A stretch of DNA of 5,014 nt from an uncultured Clostridiaceae bacterium (GTDB lineage: Bacteria > Bacillota > Clostridia > Lachnospirales > Lachnospiraceae). The translations under genes were made by a program, and so were the position numbers. A model generated the notes under the pieces. That model was given only the letters and a program-made list of their open reading frames with translations. It did not search any database and was not told the DNA's origin. The stretch lies in assembly GCA_947175375.1 (NCBI GenBank), contig CAMWMT010000237.1, forward strand, positions 1 through 5,014. Reading direction: 5' to 3'. Shown here in pieces: positions 1 to 5,014 of this stretch (its first letter is position 1; every line of letters starts with the position of its first letter).

Positions 1-271
1 GGGGGGGGTGAATATTTCCTTTTAAATCCTGCACATTGCAAAAAGAAGACTTGCCCATCACGCGCTTCTGCATGACACGGCCTGCCACGCGGACCACCTG
101 TCCTTCCATGACGTCATAATTCTCTTTAATGTCACTGCTGTGATGCGTCACATCATATTTTGTAATCTGAAACGGGTCTTTTCCCGCTGCCTGAAGCTCT
201 GAAAGCTTCTCACGGCGTATCTTCAACAGCTGATTCAGATCCTGCTCCTGAACATTCTTTACTCCTGCCAC
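1..271 (-). CDS. lysS: Lysyl-tRNA synthetase (class II), N-terminal part, cut by window start
   Basis: Attaches lysine to tRNA-Lys in the cytoplasm. About 87 reliable residues are present of a protein that is normally near 500. I chose the GTG at 271-269, giving MAGVKNVQEQDLNQLLKIRR, because an AAGGAG site lies nine bases upstream and no ATG fits. Residues 12-34 form the usual N-terminal helix ending in GKDPF. Residues 58-87 start the OB-fold anticodon-binding domain, with AGRVMQKRVMGKSSF and VQDLKGNI matching the family pattern. The catalytic domain lies outside the window. It follows greA after 13 bases and should be cotranscribed with it. The last codons (CAC CCC CCC) break the expected GxIQxY continuation and come from a run of eight G at positions 1-8, probably an artefact. 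Confidence 0.93.
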   Translation of the reverse strand, partial: MAGVKNVQEQDLNQLLKIRREKLSELQAAGKDPFQITKYDVTHHSSDIKENYDVMEGQVVRVAGRVMQKRVMGKSSFCNVQDLKGNIHPP

Positions 272-280
272 TTTCTCTCA

Positions 281-287
281 CTCCTTA
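281..287 (-). promoter_or_regulatory. lysS ribosome binding site overlapping the greA stop codon
   Basis: The minus strand reads TAAGGAG here. The TAA is the greA stop codon and AAGGAG is a good Shine-Dalgarno match, nine bases before the GTG start of lysS. This site decides the GTG start. The arrangement implies that ribosomes ending on greA stop right on the lysS loading site, so the two genes may be translationally coupled. Confidence 0.8.
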
Positions 288-767
288 GTTTGCTCTCTGT
301 ATGCTGAGCACCTTGTACTGTACGATTCCCGCCGGTGCTTCCACCTCTACCACATCGCCTACCTGTGCGCCAATCAGCGCTCTGCCGATCGGGGATTCAT
401 TGGATATTTTATTCTGAAGGCTGCTTGCCTCTGAAGAACCAACCAGCTTGTATTCCTCTTCCTCGTCATATTCAATATCCAGGACGCGGACTACGCATCC
501 GATGCTGATCCGGTTCAGGTCGATCTCCTCATCCAGAACCACCTCGGCATTCTTCAAGATCTTTTCGATCTGATCGATTCTTGCTTCAATATCACGCTGC
601 TCATCCTTCGCCGCATCATATTCTGCATTCTCTGACAGGTCCCCCTGCTCCCTTGCCTCTTTGATCTTCTGAGCAATCTCTCTTCTCTGGACCACTTTCA
701 AGTCCTGAAGCTCATCTTCCAGCTTTTTTAACCCTTCATAAGTCAGAATGTTTTTCTTTTCTGCCAT
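285..767 (-). CDS. greA: Transcription elongation factor GreA
   Basis: Enters the secondary channel of RNA polymerase and stimulates cleavage of backtracked transcripts, freeing stalled complexes. The 160 residues match the usual GreA length. Residues 8-76 are the antiparallel coiled coil. Its tip carries GDLSENAEYDAAK at 42-54, including the two acidic residues D43 and E46 that correspond to the catalytic pair of E. coli GreA. Residues 85-160 form the FKBP-like C-terminal domain with the family signature NESPIGRALIGAQVGD at 123-138. The ATG at 767 has a GAAGG-type ribosome site eight bases upstream. An exact-consensus promoter about 110 bases upstream, inside the preceding gene, probably drives it together with lysS. 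Nothing in the protein looks damaged. GreB is unlikely, since its C-terminal domain differs. Confidence 0.97.
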   Translation of the reverse strand: MAEKKNILTYEGLKKLEDELQDLKVVQRREIAQKIKEAREQGDLSENAEYDAAKDEQRDIEARIDQIEKILKNAEVVLDEEIDLNRISIGCVVRVLDIEYDEEEEYKLVGSSEASSLQNKISNESPIGRALIGAQVGDVVEVEAPAGIVQYKVLSIQRAN

Positions 768-823
768 CCTCTACACCTTCCAATCCATCATTTAATCACC
801 CGCAAAAACCGGCAATCCTTAAA

Positions 824-858
824 GAGACTGCCGACAGACATCACTCCTGCGGCAGCTC
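824..858 (-). terminator. Imperfect hairpin in the greA leader, weak terminator or attenuator
   Basis: On the minus strand CTGCCG (855-850) pairs with CGGCAG (833-828). The stem continues inward with CAG/CTG past a one-base bulge, and outward with GAG/CTC past another. About 12 pairs enclose a nine-base loop. Only three T follow, so it is a poor intrinsic terminator. It begins immediately after the stop codon of the 146-residue gene and falls inside the leader predicted from the promoter at 875-903. It may partly end read-through from the upstream operon, attenuate greA or stabilise an RNA end. The pairing is seen; the function is inferred. Confidence 0.4.
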
Positions 859-859
859 C

Positions 860-1300
860 CTACATAGTCAAAGTATTATAACTTACTGCCGAAATAATGT
901 CAAGATGCTTTTCCCACTCCCTGACATCGAGCACCAGATTCCCTAATCCTGCTTCTCCGCCTTTGGGAAGAAGCACCAGTAAAAGCCCGTATTCCTCCAT
1001 GGCTTCCTCCGCCAGTTCTTCAAATGCGTCTTCCCGGTCTGTGACCAGATAGAAGATATTCAGGTCCTTCATCAGATATTCCGCTATCTGCGCGATCTGA
1101 TACGCTGGTCGGTCTTCATCATCGATCAGGACCAGTTCCATATCCTTTCTGGCGATTCCTTTCTCCCGGCGGAAATAGGTCACGATCCGCGGAGTCATTC
1201 CCATATACATGGAAAAACTTCTGCGCTCCTCTGCTGCCTTTGGCTCCTGCAGCATCTCTTTCTTCCTGAACCATGAAAAAATCTTCTGGAAAAACCGCAT
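860..1300 (-). CDS. Uncharacterised 146-residue alpha/beta protein
   Basis: I do not recognise this protein. It is likely real: it fills the space between dusB and greA on the same strand, has a GAGG ribosome site eight bases before its ATG, and starts 38 bases after dusB stops. Residues 1-14 (MRFFQKIFSWFRKK) alternate bulky hydrophobic and basic residues and would form an amphipathic helix, perhaps for membrane surface contact. After a charged linker (15-30) comes an apparent strand/helix alternation: strand 55-60 (ELVLID), helix 64-79, strand 81-87 (NIFYLVT), acidic helix 90-104, strand 106-111 (LLLVLL), strand 122-126. There are no cysteines, no signal peptide and no recognisable catalytic motif. 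Its final codons also encode the greA promoter. A role tied to dusB or greA cannot be assumed from position. Confidence 0.75.
   Translation of the reverse strand: MRFFQKIFSWFRKKEMLQEPKAAEERRSFSMYMGMTPRIVTYFRREKGIARKDMELVLIDDEDRPAYQIAQIAEYLMKDLNIFYLVTDREDAFEELAEEAMEEYGLLLVLLPKGGEAGLGNLVLDVREWEKHLDIISAVSYNTLTM
875..903 (-). promoter_or_regulatory. Exact-consensus housekeeping promoter for greA-lysS, inside the upstream gene
   Basis: The minus strand has TTGACA at 903-898 and TATAAT at 880-875, separated by exactly 17 bases. This is the ideal sigma-70/sigma-A promoter with no mismatch. There is no TG before the -10 box. The predicted transcription start is about A868, giving greA an untranslated leader of roughly 100 bases. 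The -35 box spans codons 133-135 and the -10 box is codons 141-142 (TAT AAT, Tyr-Asn) of the 146-residue gene, so the sequence serves both purposes. The motif match is direct; activity is inferred. Confidence 0.82.
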
Positions 1301-1338
1301 CTGTCGATCCTCTGACGAGCTCTTTTCCTAAGTATATG

Positions 1339-2301
1339 TCAGAGCGCCTGAATTAAATCCTCTAATTTTTCCAGATCTTCCACCTCGTTGATCCTGGCGC
1401 GAAGCTTCGCAGAATGCGGATACCCCGCCGTGTACCATGCTACATGCTTTCGCATCTCGCGGATACCTGTATAGCTGCCTTTATATTCCACCAAAAGGCG
1501 GGCATGACGGAGGATCATCTGCTTTACTTCCTCTACAGTCGGCAACGCTTTTTTCTCTCCTGTTTCCATCCAGTGCAGGATCTGCCCGAAGAGCCACGGA
1601 TTCCCCTGCGCACCCCGTCCGATCATGATCCCATCACAACCGGTCTCTTTTAACATCGCCTCTGCGGATTCCGGCGAGACGACATCTCCGTTCCCGATGA
1701 CCGGAATGCTCACTGCTTCCTTCACCTGTCGGATAATATTCCAGTCCGCCTTTCCCTGATAATACTGTTCTCTCGTCCGTCCGTGAACCGCTATTGCTGC
1801 CGCCCCGGACGCTTCTGCGATTCTGGCAATCTCCACAGCATTGACATGTTCTGCGTCAAATCCTTTCCGGATCTTCACAGTCACAGGCTTTTTGATCGCT
1901 TTTACTGTCTTTGTTACAATCTCTTCGACCAGTGCAGGATTTTTCATAAGCGCCGAGCCCTCTCCATTGCCTGCTACCTTTGGTACGGGACAGCCCATAT
2001 TCAGGTCCAGGATGGAAAATGGCCGTTCCTCGATCCTTTTGGCCATCTCACTGATGACATCTGCATCCGAGCCAAACAGCTGCAGGGATACGGGAGGCTC
2101 CCTGTCATCAATCGAAAGCAACGCCTCTGTATTTTTGTTCCGGTAATAGATCGCTTTGGCGCTCACCATCTCCATACACAGAAGTCCTGCTCCCTGTTCC
2201 TTGCAGAGCAGGCGAAATGGCAGGTCGGTCACGCCTGCCATCGGAGCCAATATCAGATTATTTTCCAGTGTTACATTTCCGATCTTCAATGTTTTTACCA
2301 T
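1339..2301 (-). CDS. dusB: tRNA-dihydrouridine synthase, DusB type
   Basis: An FMN enzyme that reduces uridines of the tRNA D-loop to dihydrouridine using NADPH. Its 320 residues match the family. A TIM barrel covers about residues 8-240. It carries APMAGVTD (19-26, FMN binding), QLFG (74-77), and NMGCP (101-105) with the catalytic acid Cys104. It also has Lys143, VHGRTREQYY with His173, IPVIGNGD (199-206), and GIMIGRGAQGNPW (224-236, phosphate binding). Residues from about 245 to the end form the helical tRNA-binding domain. The ATG at 2301 lies three bases after the preceding stop codon, and its TGAGG ribosome site lies inside that gene, so translation is probably coupled. In Gram-positive relatives DusB-type enzymes can modify several D-loop positions; the exact sites here are not predictable. 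Confidence 0.96.
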   Translation of the reverse strand: MVKTLKIGNVTLENNLILAPMAGVTDLPFRLLCKEQGAGLLCMEMVSAKAIYYRNKNTEALLSIDDREPPVSLQLFGSDADVISEMAKRIEERPFSILDLNMGCPVPKVAGNGEGSALMKNPALVEEIVTKTVKAIKKPVTVKIRKGFDAEHVNAVEIARIAEASGAAAIAVHGRTREQYYQGKADWNIIRQVKEAVSIPVIGNGDVVSPESAEAMLKETGCDGIMIGRGAQGNPWLFGQILHWMETGEKKALPTVEEVKQMILRHARLLVEYKGSYTGIREMRKHVAWYTAGYPHSAKLRARINEVEDLEKLEDLIQAL

Positions 2302-2304
2302 AGG

Positions 2305-2631
2305 CTATGCCTCACCCTGGAAAAACACATGGTAATACATCTCCAGCGCCTGTAACAGATCCGATTTTTCTCTCTGTATCTGCCGGATCTTCAACTCACT
2401 GCCAATCTCATCAAAGAAAAAATCATTCTCCTGTGCCGTCACTTCCAGAAGGAGCTTTCCTTCTTCATCAAACACCAGTGTCAGGACACCGCCCACATCC
2501 TCCGTAAAAAGAACACACAAGATCTTCAGCTCATCCTGGATCTGAGACGGCAGGCTTTTAAAATCTTCATTCAGATAGTATTTCTGCTCATAGGAGCTGG
2601 CGCCGCAGAGCACCACACGTTCCTGATACAT
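2305..2631 (-). CDS. Uncharacterised 108-residue protein, possibly DUF6145-like
   Basis: No function known to me. From memory it resembles small Lachnospiraceae proteins labelled DUF6145; I hold that loosely. It begins 11 bases after birA stops, with a GAGGTG ribosome site, and ends three bases before dusB, so it is firmly inside the operon. Visible features: an N-terminal segment MYQERVVLCGASSYEQKYYLN; a likely strand LKILCVLFTE (35-44); a hydrophobic strand GVLTLVFDEEGKLLLEVTA (48-66) typical of a beta hairpin; an acidic aromatic patch ENDFFFDE (68-75); and a C-terminal helix 76-104. It is rich in Glu/Asp and lacks membrane segments, suggesting a small soluble acidic protein. Only two cysteines (9 and 39) occur, not in a metal motif. 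In many Firmicutes coaX lies near birA or dusB; this is not coaX. Confidence 0.78.
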   Translation of the reverse strand: MYQERVVLCGASSYEQKYYLNEDFKSLPSQIQDELKILCVLFTEDVGGVLTLVFDEEGKLLLEVTAQENDFFFDEIGSELKIRQIQREKSDLLQALEMYYHVFFQGEA

Positions 2632-2642
2632 TCTCTCACCTC

Positions 2643-3623
2643 TTATATATAGCCATACAGTCCCCGCACAGACACTTCTCCTGCGTAGACCCGAGTTACG
2701 CTTCCGTCTGCCTTACAGACGACCAGCTCTCCTGCCTCGTTGATCCCGTCAGTCGTTCCTGTGTATTCATTTCCGGGTTCCAGTACCCGGATCTCATGCC
2801 CACGGTTGACACAAAGCTCATTATATCTCTGACGCAGCGACGACAGGTCTTCCGTCCGCAGAAAGACCTCATACAACCTTTCCAGTTCTTCAAGGATCTC
2901 CGCCGTCAGCTCTGCCCTGCAGATCTTCTCTCCAAGTTCCACACAGAGCGAACCTGCCATATCTTTGATCTCTTCCGGAAAGTCCTCCTGATTGACGTTG
3001 AGGCCCGCACCGATCACCACATGGTTGATATAGTCAATCTCCGTGCTCATCTCTGTCAGGATGCCACATACCTTTTTCCCATGAATCACCACATCATTCG
3101 GCCATTTGATCCCGGCAGGCAGCCCGGTCACTTTCCGGATGCCTTCTGCAACTGCCATCGCCATCAGAAGCGTCAGACGGGAAGCATGCTCTGGTCGGAT
3201 CTGAGGACGCAATAGCAGCGTCATCATGATATTCGTGCCCTTCGCGGCAGACCATCCCCGGCCTCTACGACCTTTTCCTCCGGTCTGCTCCTCCGCCACG
3301 ATAAGTGTCCCTGCCGGCGCTCCTTCCTCTGCCAGCCGTTTTGCATGAGTATTCGTAGAATCCACCGTCTCCAGACAGATACAGTTTCGCCCCATCCATT
3401 CTGTACGAAGCCGACTTCCAAGTTCCGCCACAGTCATAACATCCGGAATCTTCTCAATTCGATATCCTTTGTTCTTTACTGCTTCGATCTCGTAACCATC
3501 TTCTTTTAGCTGACGGATCACTTTCCAGATGGCCGTCCGGGAGACGCCAAAATGCTCACAAATCTGCTGTCCAGATACGTATCCTTCACTCGCTCTTAAG
3601 ATTTTCAGTAATTCCGTCTTCAT
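2643..3623 (-). CDS. birA: Bifunctional biotin ligase / biotin operon repressor BirA
   Basis: Makes biotinyl-AMP and transfers biotin to carrier lysines of carboxylases. The N-terminal DNA-binding domain suggests it also represses biotin synthesis or uptake genes. Length is 326 residues. Residues 1-56 are a winged helix-turn-helix (SGQQICEHFGVSRTAIWKVI, 17-36). The ligase core contains TVDSTN (86-91), the biotin/ATP loop GKGRRGR (116-122), KWPND (173-177), Lys183 in GKKVCGILTEM (equivalent to the E. coli catalytic lysine) and GAGLNVNQ (205-212). The SH3-like C-terminal domain covers about 275-326. I rejected an in-frame start 34 codons upstream: the extension is unlike BirA and overlaps the previous gene. 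The ATG at 3623 has AGGAGGG five bases upstream and overlaps the preceding stop codon as ATGA. Confidence 0.96.
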   Translation of the reverse strand: MKTELLKILRASEGYVSGQQICEHFGVSRTAIWKVIRQLKEDGYEIEAVKNKGYRIEKIPDVMTVAELGSRLRTEWMGRNCICLETVDSTNTHAKRLAEEGAPAGTLIVAEEQTGGKGRRGRGWSAAKGTNIMMTLLLRPQIRPEHASRLTLLMAMAVAEGIRKVTGLPAGIKWPNDVVIHGKKVCGILTEMSTEIDYINHVVIGAGLNVNQEDFPEEIKDMAGSLCVELGEKICRAELTAEILEELERLYEVFLRTEDLSSLRQRYNELCVNRGHEIRVLEPGNEYTGTTDGINEAGELVVCKADGSVTRVYAGEVSVRGLYGYI

Positions 3624-3889
3624 ATGATCCCTCCTAGACGCAGCAGAGAAAGTATCCCGCAGGTCAGCATACAGACTGCCAGAAGCGCTTCGATCAGGGC
3701 AGCCGTCACACGGTTTTTCATCCATTCCCGGATGCTGCCCAGAACGTACAAAAGTGTCCCTGCAAAAAATGCTGCAGTTACACAGACCGCTCTGCTCGAT
3801 CTGTCAGAACCGGTCACAAAGCCAAGAGTCAGAATCAGCAGGCTCAGCCAGACAGAGAGCATTCTGTAATTTTTTTCCAGAAATCTCAT
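3620..3889 (-). CDS. Small integral membrane protein, three helices, function unknown
   Basis: I do not recognise the family. The 89 residues are strongly hydrophobic, with three probable membrane segments: about 11-27 (LSVWLSLLILTLGFVTG), 34-53 (AVCVTAAFFAGTLLYVLGSI) and 61-83, ending in LRLGGII. The loops are SDRSSR (28-33) and REWMKNR (54-60). Positive residues sit at the N-terminus (R2, K6, R9) and in both loops, so topology is not clear. It starts 13 bases after argF stops, with an AAGG ribosome site seven bases before the ATG. Its TGA overlaps the ATG of birA, and its last codons contain the birA ribosome site, so it is probably translated and coupled to birA. The position beside birA invites a biotin-transport guess, but it is far too short for BioY and shows no transporter motif. 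Confidence 0.72.
   Translation of the reverse strand: MRFLEKNYRMLSVWLSLLILTLGFVTGSDRSSRAVCVTAAFFAGTLLYVLGSIREWMKNRVTAALIEALLAVCMLTCGILSLLRLGGII
3629..3635 (-). promoter_or_regulatory. birA ribosome binding site inside the upstream gene
   Basis: AGGAGGG lies on the minus strand, five bases before the ATG at 3623. It is one of the strongest Shine-Dalgarno matches in the window and fixes the birA start. The same bases encode the C-terminal Leu-Gly-Gly of the membrane protein, whose TGA stop overlaps the birA ATG, a typical translational coupling layout. Confidence 0.85.
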
Positions 3890-3902
3890 GGTATATCCTT
3901 CA

Positions 3903-4889
3903 CTATGCGCCCAGTGTAGCTGCCATCACTGCCTTGATCGTATGCATACGATTCTCGGCCTCGTCAAATACCACAGACTGTTCGGACTCAAACACTTCAT
4001 CCGTCACTTCCATGGCATCAATACCAAATTTTTCGCTGATTTCCCTGCCAATCGTTGTCTTCAGATCATGGAAAGCGGGAAGACAATGCATAAAGACTGC
4101 CTGCGGTCCGGCATTTTCCATTACAGCGCGGTTCACCTGATAAGGAAACAGGTCCTTGATACGTTCTGACCAGATCTCATCCGGCTCACCCATGGACACC
4201 CACACGTCCGTGTAGATGACATCCGCACCCTTTGTTGCCTTCTCTACATCCTCTTCCAGTGTGATCTTTGCTCCGGTTTCTGCCGCAATTTCCTCACACT
4301 GCTTTACCAGCTCCTCTGACGGCCAGTATTTCTTCGGCGCGCAGGCGGTAAAATCCATACCCATCTTCGCACAGCCTACCATCCAGGAATTACCCATATT
4401 ATAACGGGCATCTCCCATATAGACCACTTTCACCTTCAGTGTGCCAAAATGCTCCCGGATTGTCAGAAGATCCGCCAGGATCTGGGTCGGGTGAAATTCA
4501 TTGGTCAGCCCATTCCACACCGGAACTTTGGCGTGCTTTGCCAGCTCGTCCACGATCTCCTGTCCAAAACCACGATACTCGATTCCTTCATACATGCCGG
4601 CAAGTACGCGAGCGGTATCCGCGATACTTTCTTTTTTACCAATCTGAGACCCGCTCGGCTCCAAATAGGTCGTTCCCATGCCCAGATCATGCGCCGCCAC
4701 TTCAAAGGAACATCTGGTACGGGTACTTGTTTTCTCAAAGATCAGCGCCACATTTTTCCCGCGCAGTGTATCCATCGGGATGCCTTTTTTCTTCTTCTCC
4801 TTCAGTTCCGCTGCCAGATCCAGAAAATGCAGGATCTCTTCCGGCGTAAAATCAAGCAGTTTTAAAAAATCTCTTCCTTTTAAATCCAT
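3903..4889 (-). CDS. argF: Ornithine carbamoyltransferase
   Basis: Converts ornithine and carbamoyl phosphate to citrulline; acts in the cytoplasm, normally as a trimer. The 328 residues match the family. The carbamoyl-phosphate domain has FEKTSTRTR (51-59), GSQIGKKES (80-88) and HPTQ (133-136). The ornithine domain has YMGDARYNMGNS (157-168), DVWVSMGE (228-235) and the HCLPAFHD loop (268-275) with the catalytic cysteine. The SMG motif and HCLP mark ornithine as substrate rather than aspartate. I chose the ATG at 4889 (MDLKGRDFLKLLDF, a familiar family start) with GGAGGAAGGG just upstream. An in-frame GTG 30 codons earlier gives an unrelated extension that runs through a hairpin. Whether it serves arginine synthesis (argF) or fermentation (arcB) cannot be settled from the protein; no arcA or arcC neighbour is visible. 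Confidence 0.95.
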   Translation of the reverse strand: MDLKGRDFLKLLDFTPEEILHFLDLAAELKEKKKKGIPMDTLRGKNVALIFEKTSTRTRCSFEVAAHDLGMGTTYLEPSGSQIGKKESIADTARVLAGMYEGIEYRGFGQEIVDELAKHAKVPVWNGLTNEFHPTQILADLLTIREHFGTLKVKVVYMGDARYNMGNSWMVGCAKMGMDFTACAPKKYWPSEELVKQCEEIAAETGAKITLEEDVEKATKGADVIYTDVWVSMGEPDEIWSERIKDLFPYQVNRAVMENAGPQAVFMHCLPAFHDLKTTIGREISEKFGIDAMEVTDEVFESEQSVVFDEAENRMHTIKAVMAATLGA

Positions 4890-4895
4890 ATTGAA

Positions 4896-4905
4896 CCCTT
4901 CCTCC
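4896..4905 (-). promoter_or_regulatory. argF ribosome binding site
   Basis: The minus strand reads GGAGGAAGGG, ending six bases before the ATG at 4889. It supports that start over the upstream GTG at 4979, which has no comparable site. It sits only three bases past the T-run of the leader hairpin, so folding or termination there would directly affect access to it. Confidence 0.8.
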
Positions 4906-4908
4906 ATG

Positions 4909-4939
4909 AAAAAATGGGGGCTGTCGGAAGATGCAGCCC
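4909..4939 (-). terminator. Hairpin plus T-run upstream of argF (terminator or attenuator)
   Basis: GGGCTG (4939-4934) pairs perfectly with CAGCCC (4923-4918) around a ten-base loop, followed by CCA and six T (4914-4909) on the minus strand. This is the form of a Rho-independent terminator, though the stem is short and three bases separate it from the T-run. It lies 20 bases before the argF start and reads toward argF. Either it ends an upstream gene outside the window and the argF promoter is unusual, or it is a leader attenuator controlling argF. No T-box sequence (AGGGTGG) or leader peptide rich in arginine codons is visible. Confidence 0.6.
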
Positions 4940-5014
4940 TGGCCGTATGATAAGCGCTCGTATGGAGTGTATCGGACACTGAATCGGCTTTGTCTGTCTC
5001 AATCGGACTCAGAC
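4940..5014. other. argF upstream region with short repeats, no convincing gene or promoter
   Basis: No recognisable protein is encoded here. The minus strand holds a palindrome AGTGT-CCGAT-ACACT (4980-4966), three copies of CCGAT (starting at 5006, 4987 and 4975), and a five-base inverted repeat GTCTG/CAGAC at the very edge (5014-4992). TATCAT at 4953-4948 is a possible -10 box, but nothing resembling a -35 box lies 16-18 bases before it. An arginine-repressor box was looked for and not found. The argF frame stays open to the edge without an ATG. Confidence 0.35.

Noticed and set aside
788..841. A 17-codon reading frame (MSVGSLFKDCRFLRVIK) in the greA leader, preceded by AGGAG.
   Set aside because: The AGGAG ends only two bases before the ATG, too close for efficient loading, the frame runs through the hairpin arm, and the peptide has no meaningful residue bias. 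Probably chance.
1331..1359. A possible promoter for the 146-residue gene using TATACT at 1336-1331.
   Set aside because: The bases 17 upstream read GATTTA, a poor -35 box, so there is no support beyond a common AT-rich hexamer.
1783..2355. A long plus-strand reading frame of 190 codons opposite dusB.
   Set aside because: It is antisense to a gene with every expected DusB motif. The Cys/His-rich translation is typical of a shadow frame.
2820..2848. TATAAT at 2825-2820 inside birA as an internal promoter.
   Set aside because: The matching -35 position reads ACCTGT, and no gene starts nearby downstream on that strand.
3621..3725. A longer birA starting at 3725, 34 codons upstream.
   Set aside because: The extra residues are unlike any BirA N-terminus and lie inside the membrane protein gene in another frame; the ATG at 3623 has a near-perfect ribosome site.
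4890..5014. An N-terminal extension or fusion of argF, since its frame is open to the window edge.
   Set aside because: The stretch contains the terminator-like hairpin, lacks an ATG with a ribosome site, and does not look like a domain. The other two minus frames are also nearly stop-free here, so openness alone means little.

Overview
The window carries one tightly packed gene row, entirely on the minus strand, and it reads from right to left. In transcription order it holds ornithine carbamoyltransferase (argF), a small three-helix membrane protein, biotin ligase/repressor (birA), an uncharacterised 108-residue protein, tRNA-dihydrouridine synthase (dusB), an uncharacterised 146-residue protein, the transcript-cleavage factor greA, and the first 271 bases of lysS (lysyl-tRNA synthetase), cut by the window start. 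Gaps between genes are mostly 3 to 40 bases, and birA overlaps its upstream neighbour by four bases. All genes have purine-rich Shine-Dalgarno sites.

The protein sequences, the roughly balanced base composition, the strong AGGAGG-type ribosome sites and the birA/dusB/greA/lysS grouping suggest a Gram-positive anaerobe of the Clostridia, most likely Lachnospiraceae (Dorea, Blautia or Mediterraneibacter-like). This is a judgement from recalled family resemblance, not a search.

Region by region: 4890-5014 is the argF leader. It holds a short repeat-rich stretch and a GC-rich hairpin followed by six T, placed just before the argF ribosome site like a terminator or attenuator. From 4889 to 860 six genes run without room for a terminator. 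Inside the last codons of the 146-residue gene (875-903) lies an exact-consensus promoter, TTGACA, 17 bases, TATAAT, pointing at greA. It gives greA-lysS a transcript of its own with a leader of about 100 bases that contains an imperfect hairpin (824-858). greA and lysS are joined by 13 bases, the greA stop codon being part of the lysS ribosome site.

The genes are mostly housekeeping: arginine synthesis or breakdown, biotin attachment and sensing, tRNA modification, rescue of stalled RNA polymerase, and tRNA charging. No mobile element, CRISPR array, rRNA or tRNA gene was seen, and I found no convincing new system. The points most worth a second look are the buried consensus promoter and its leader, the argF leader hairpin, the unassigned small proteins carried among core genes, and a run of eight G at the window edge that looks like a sequence artefact.
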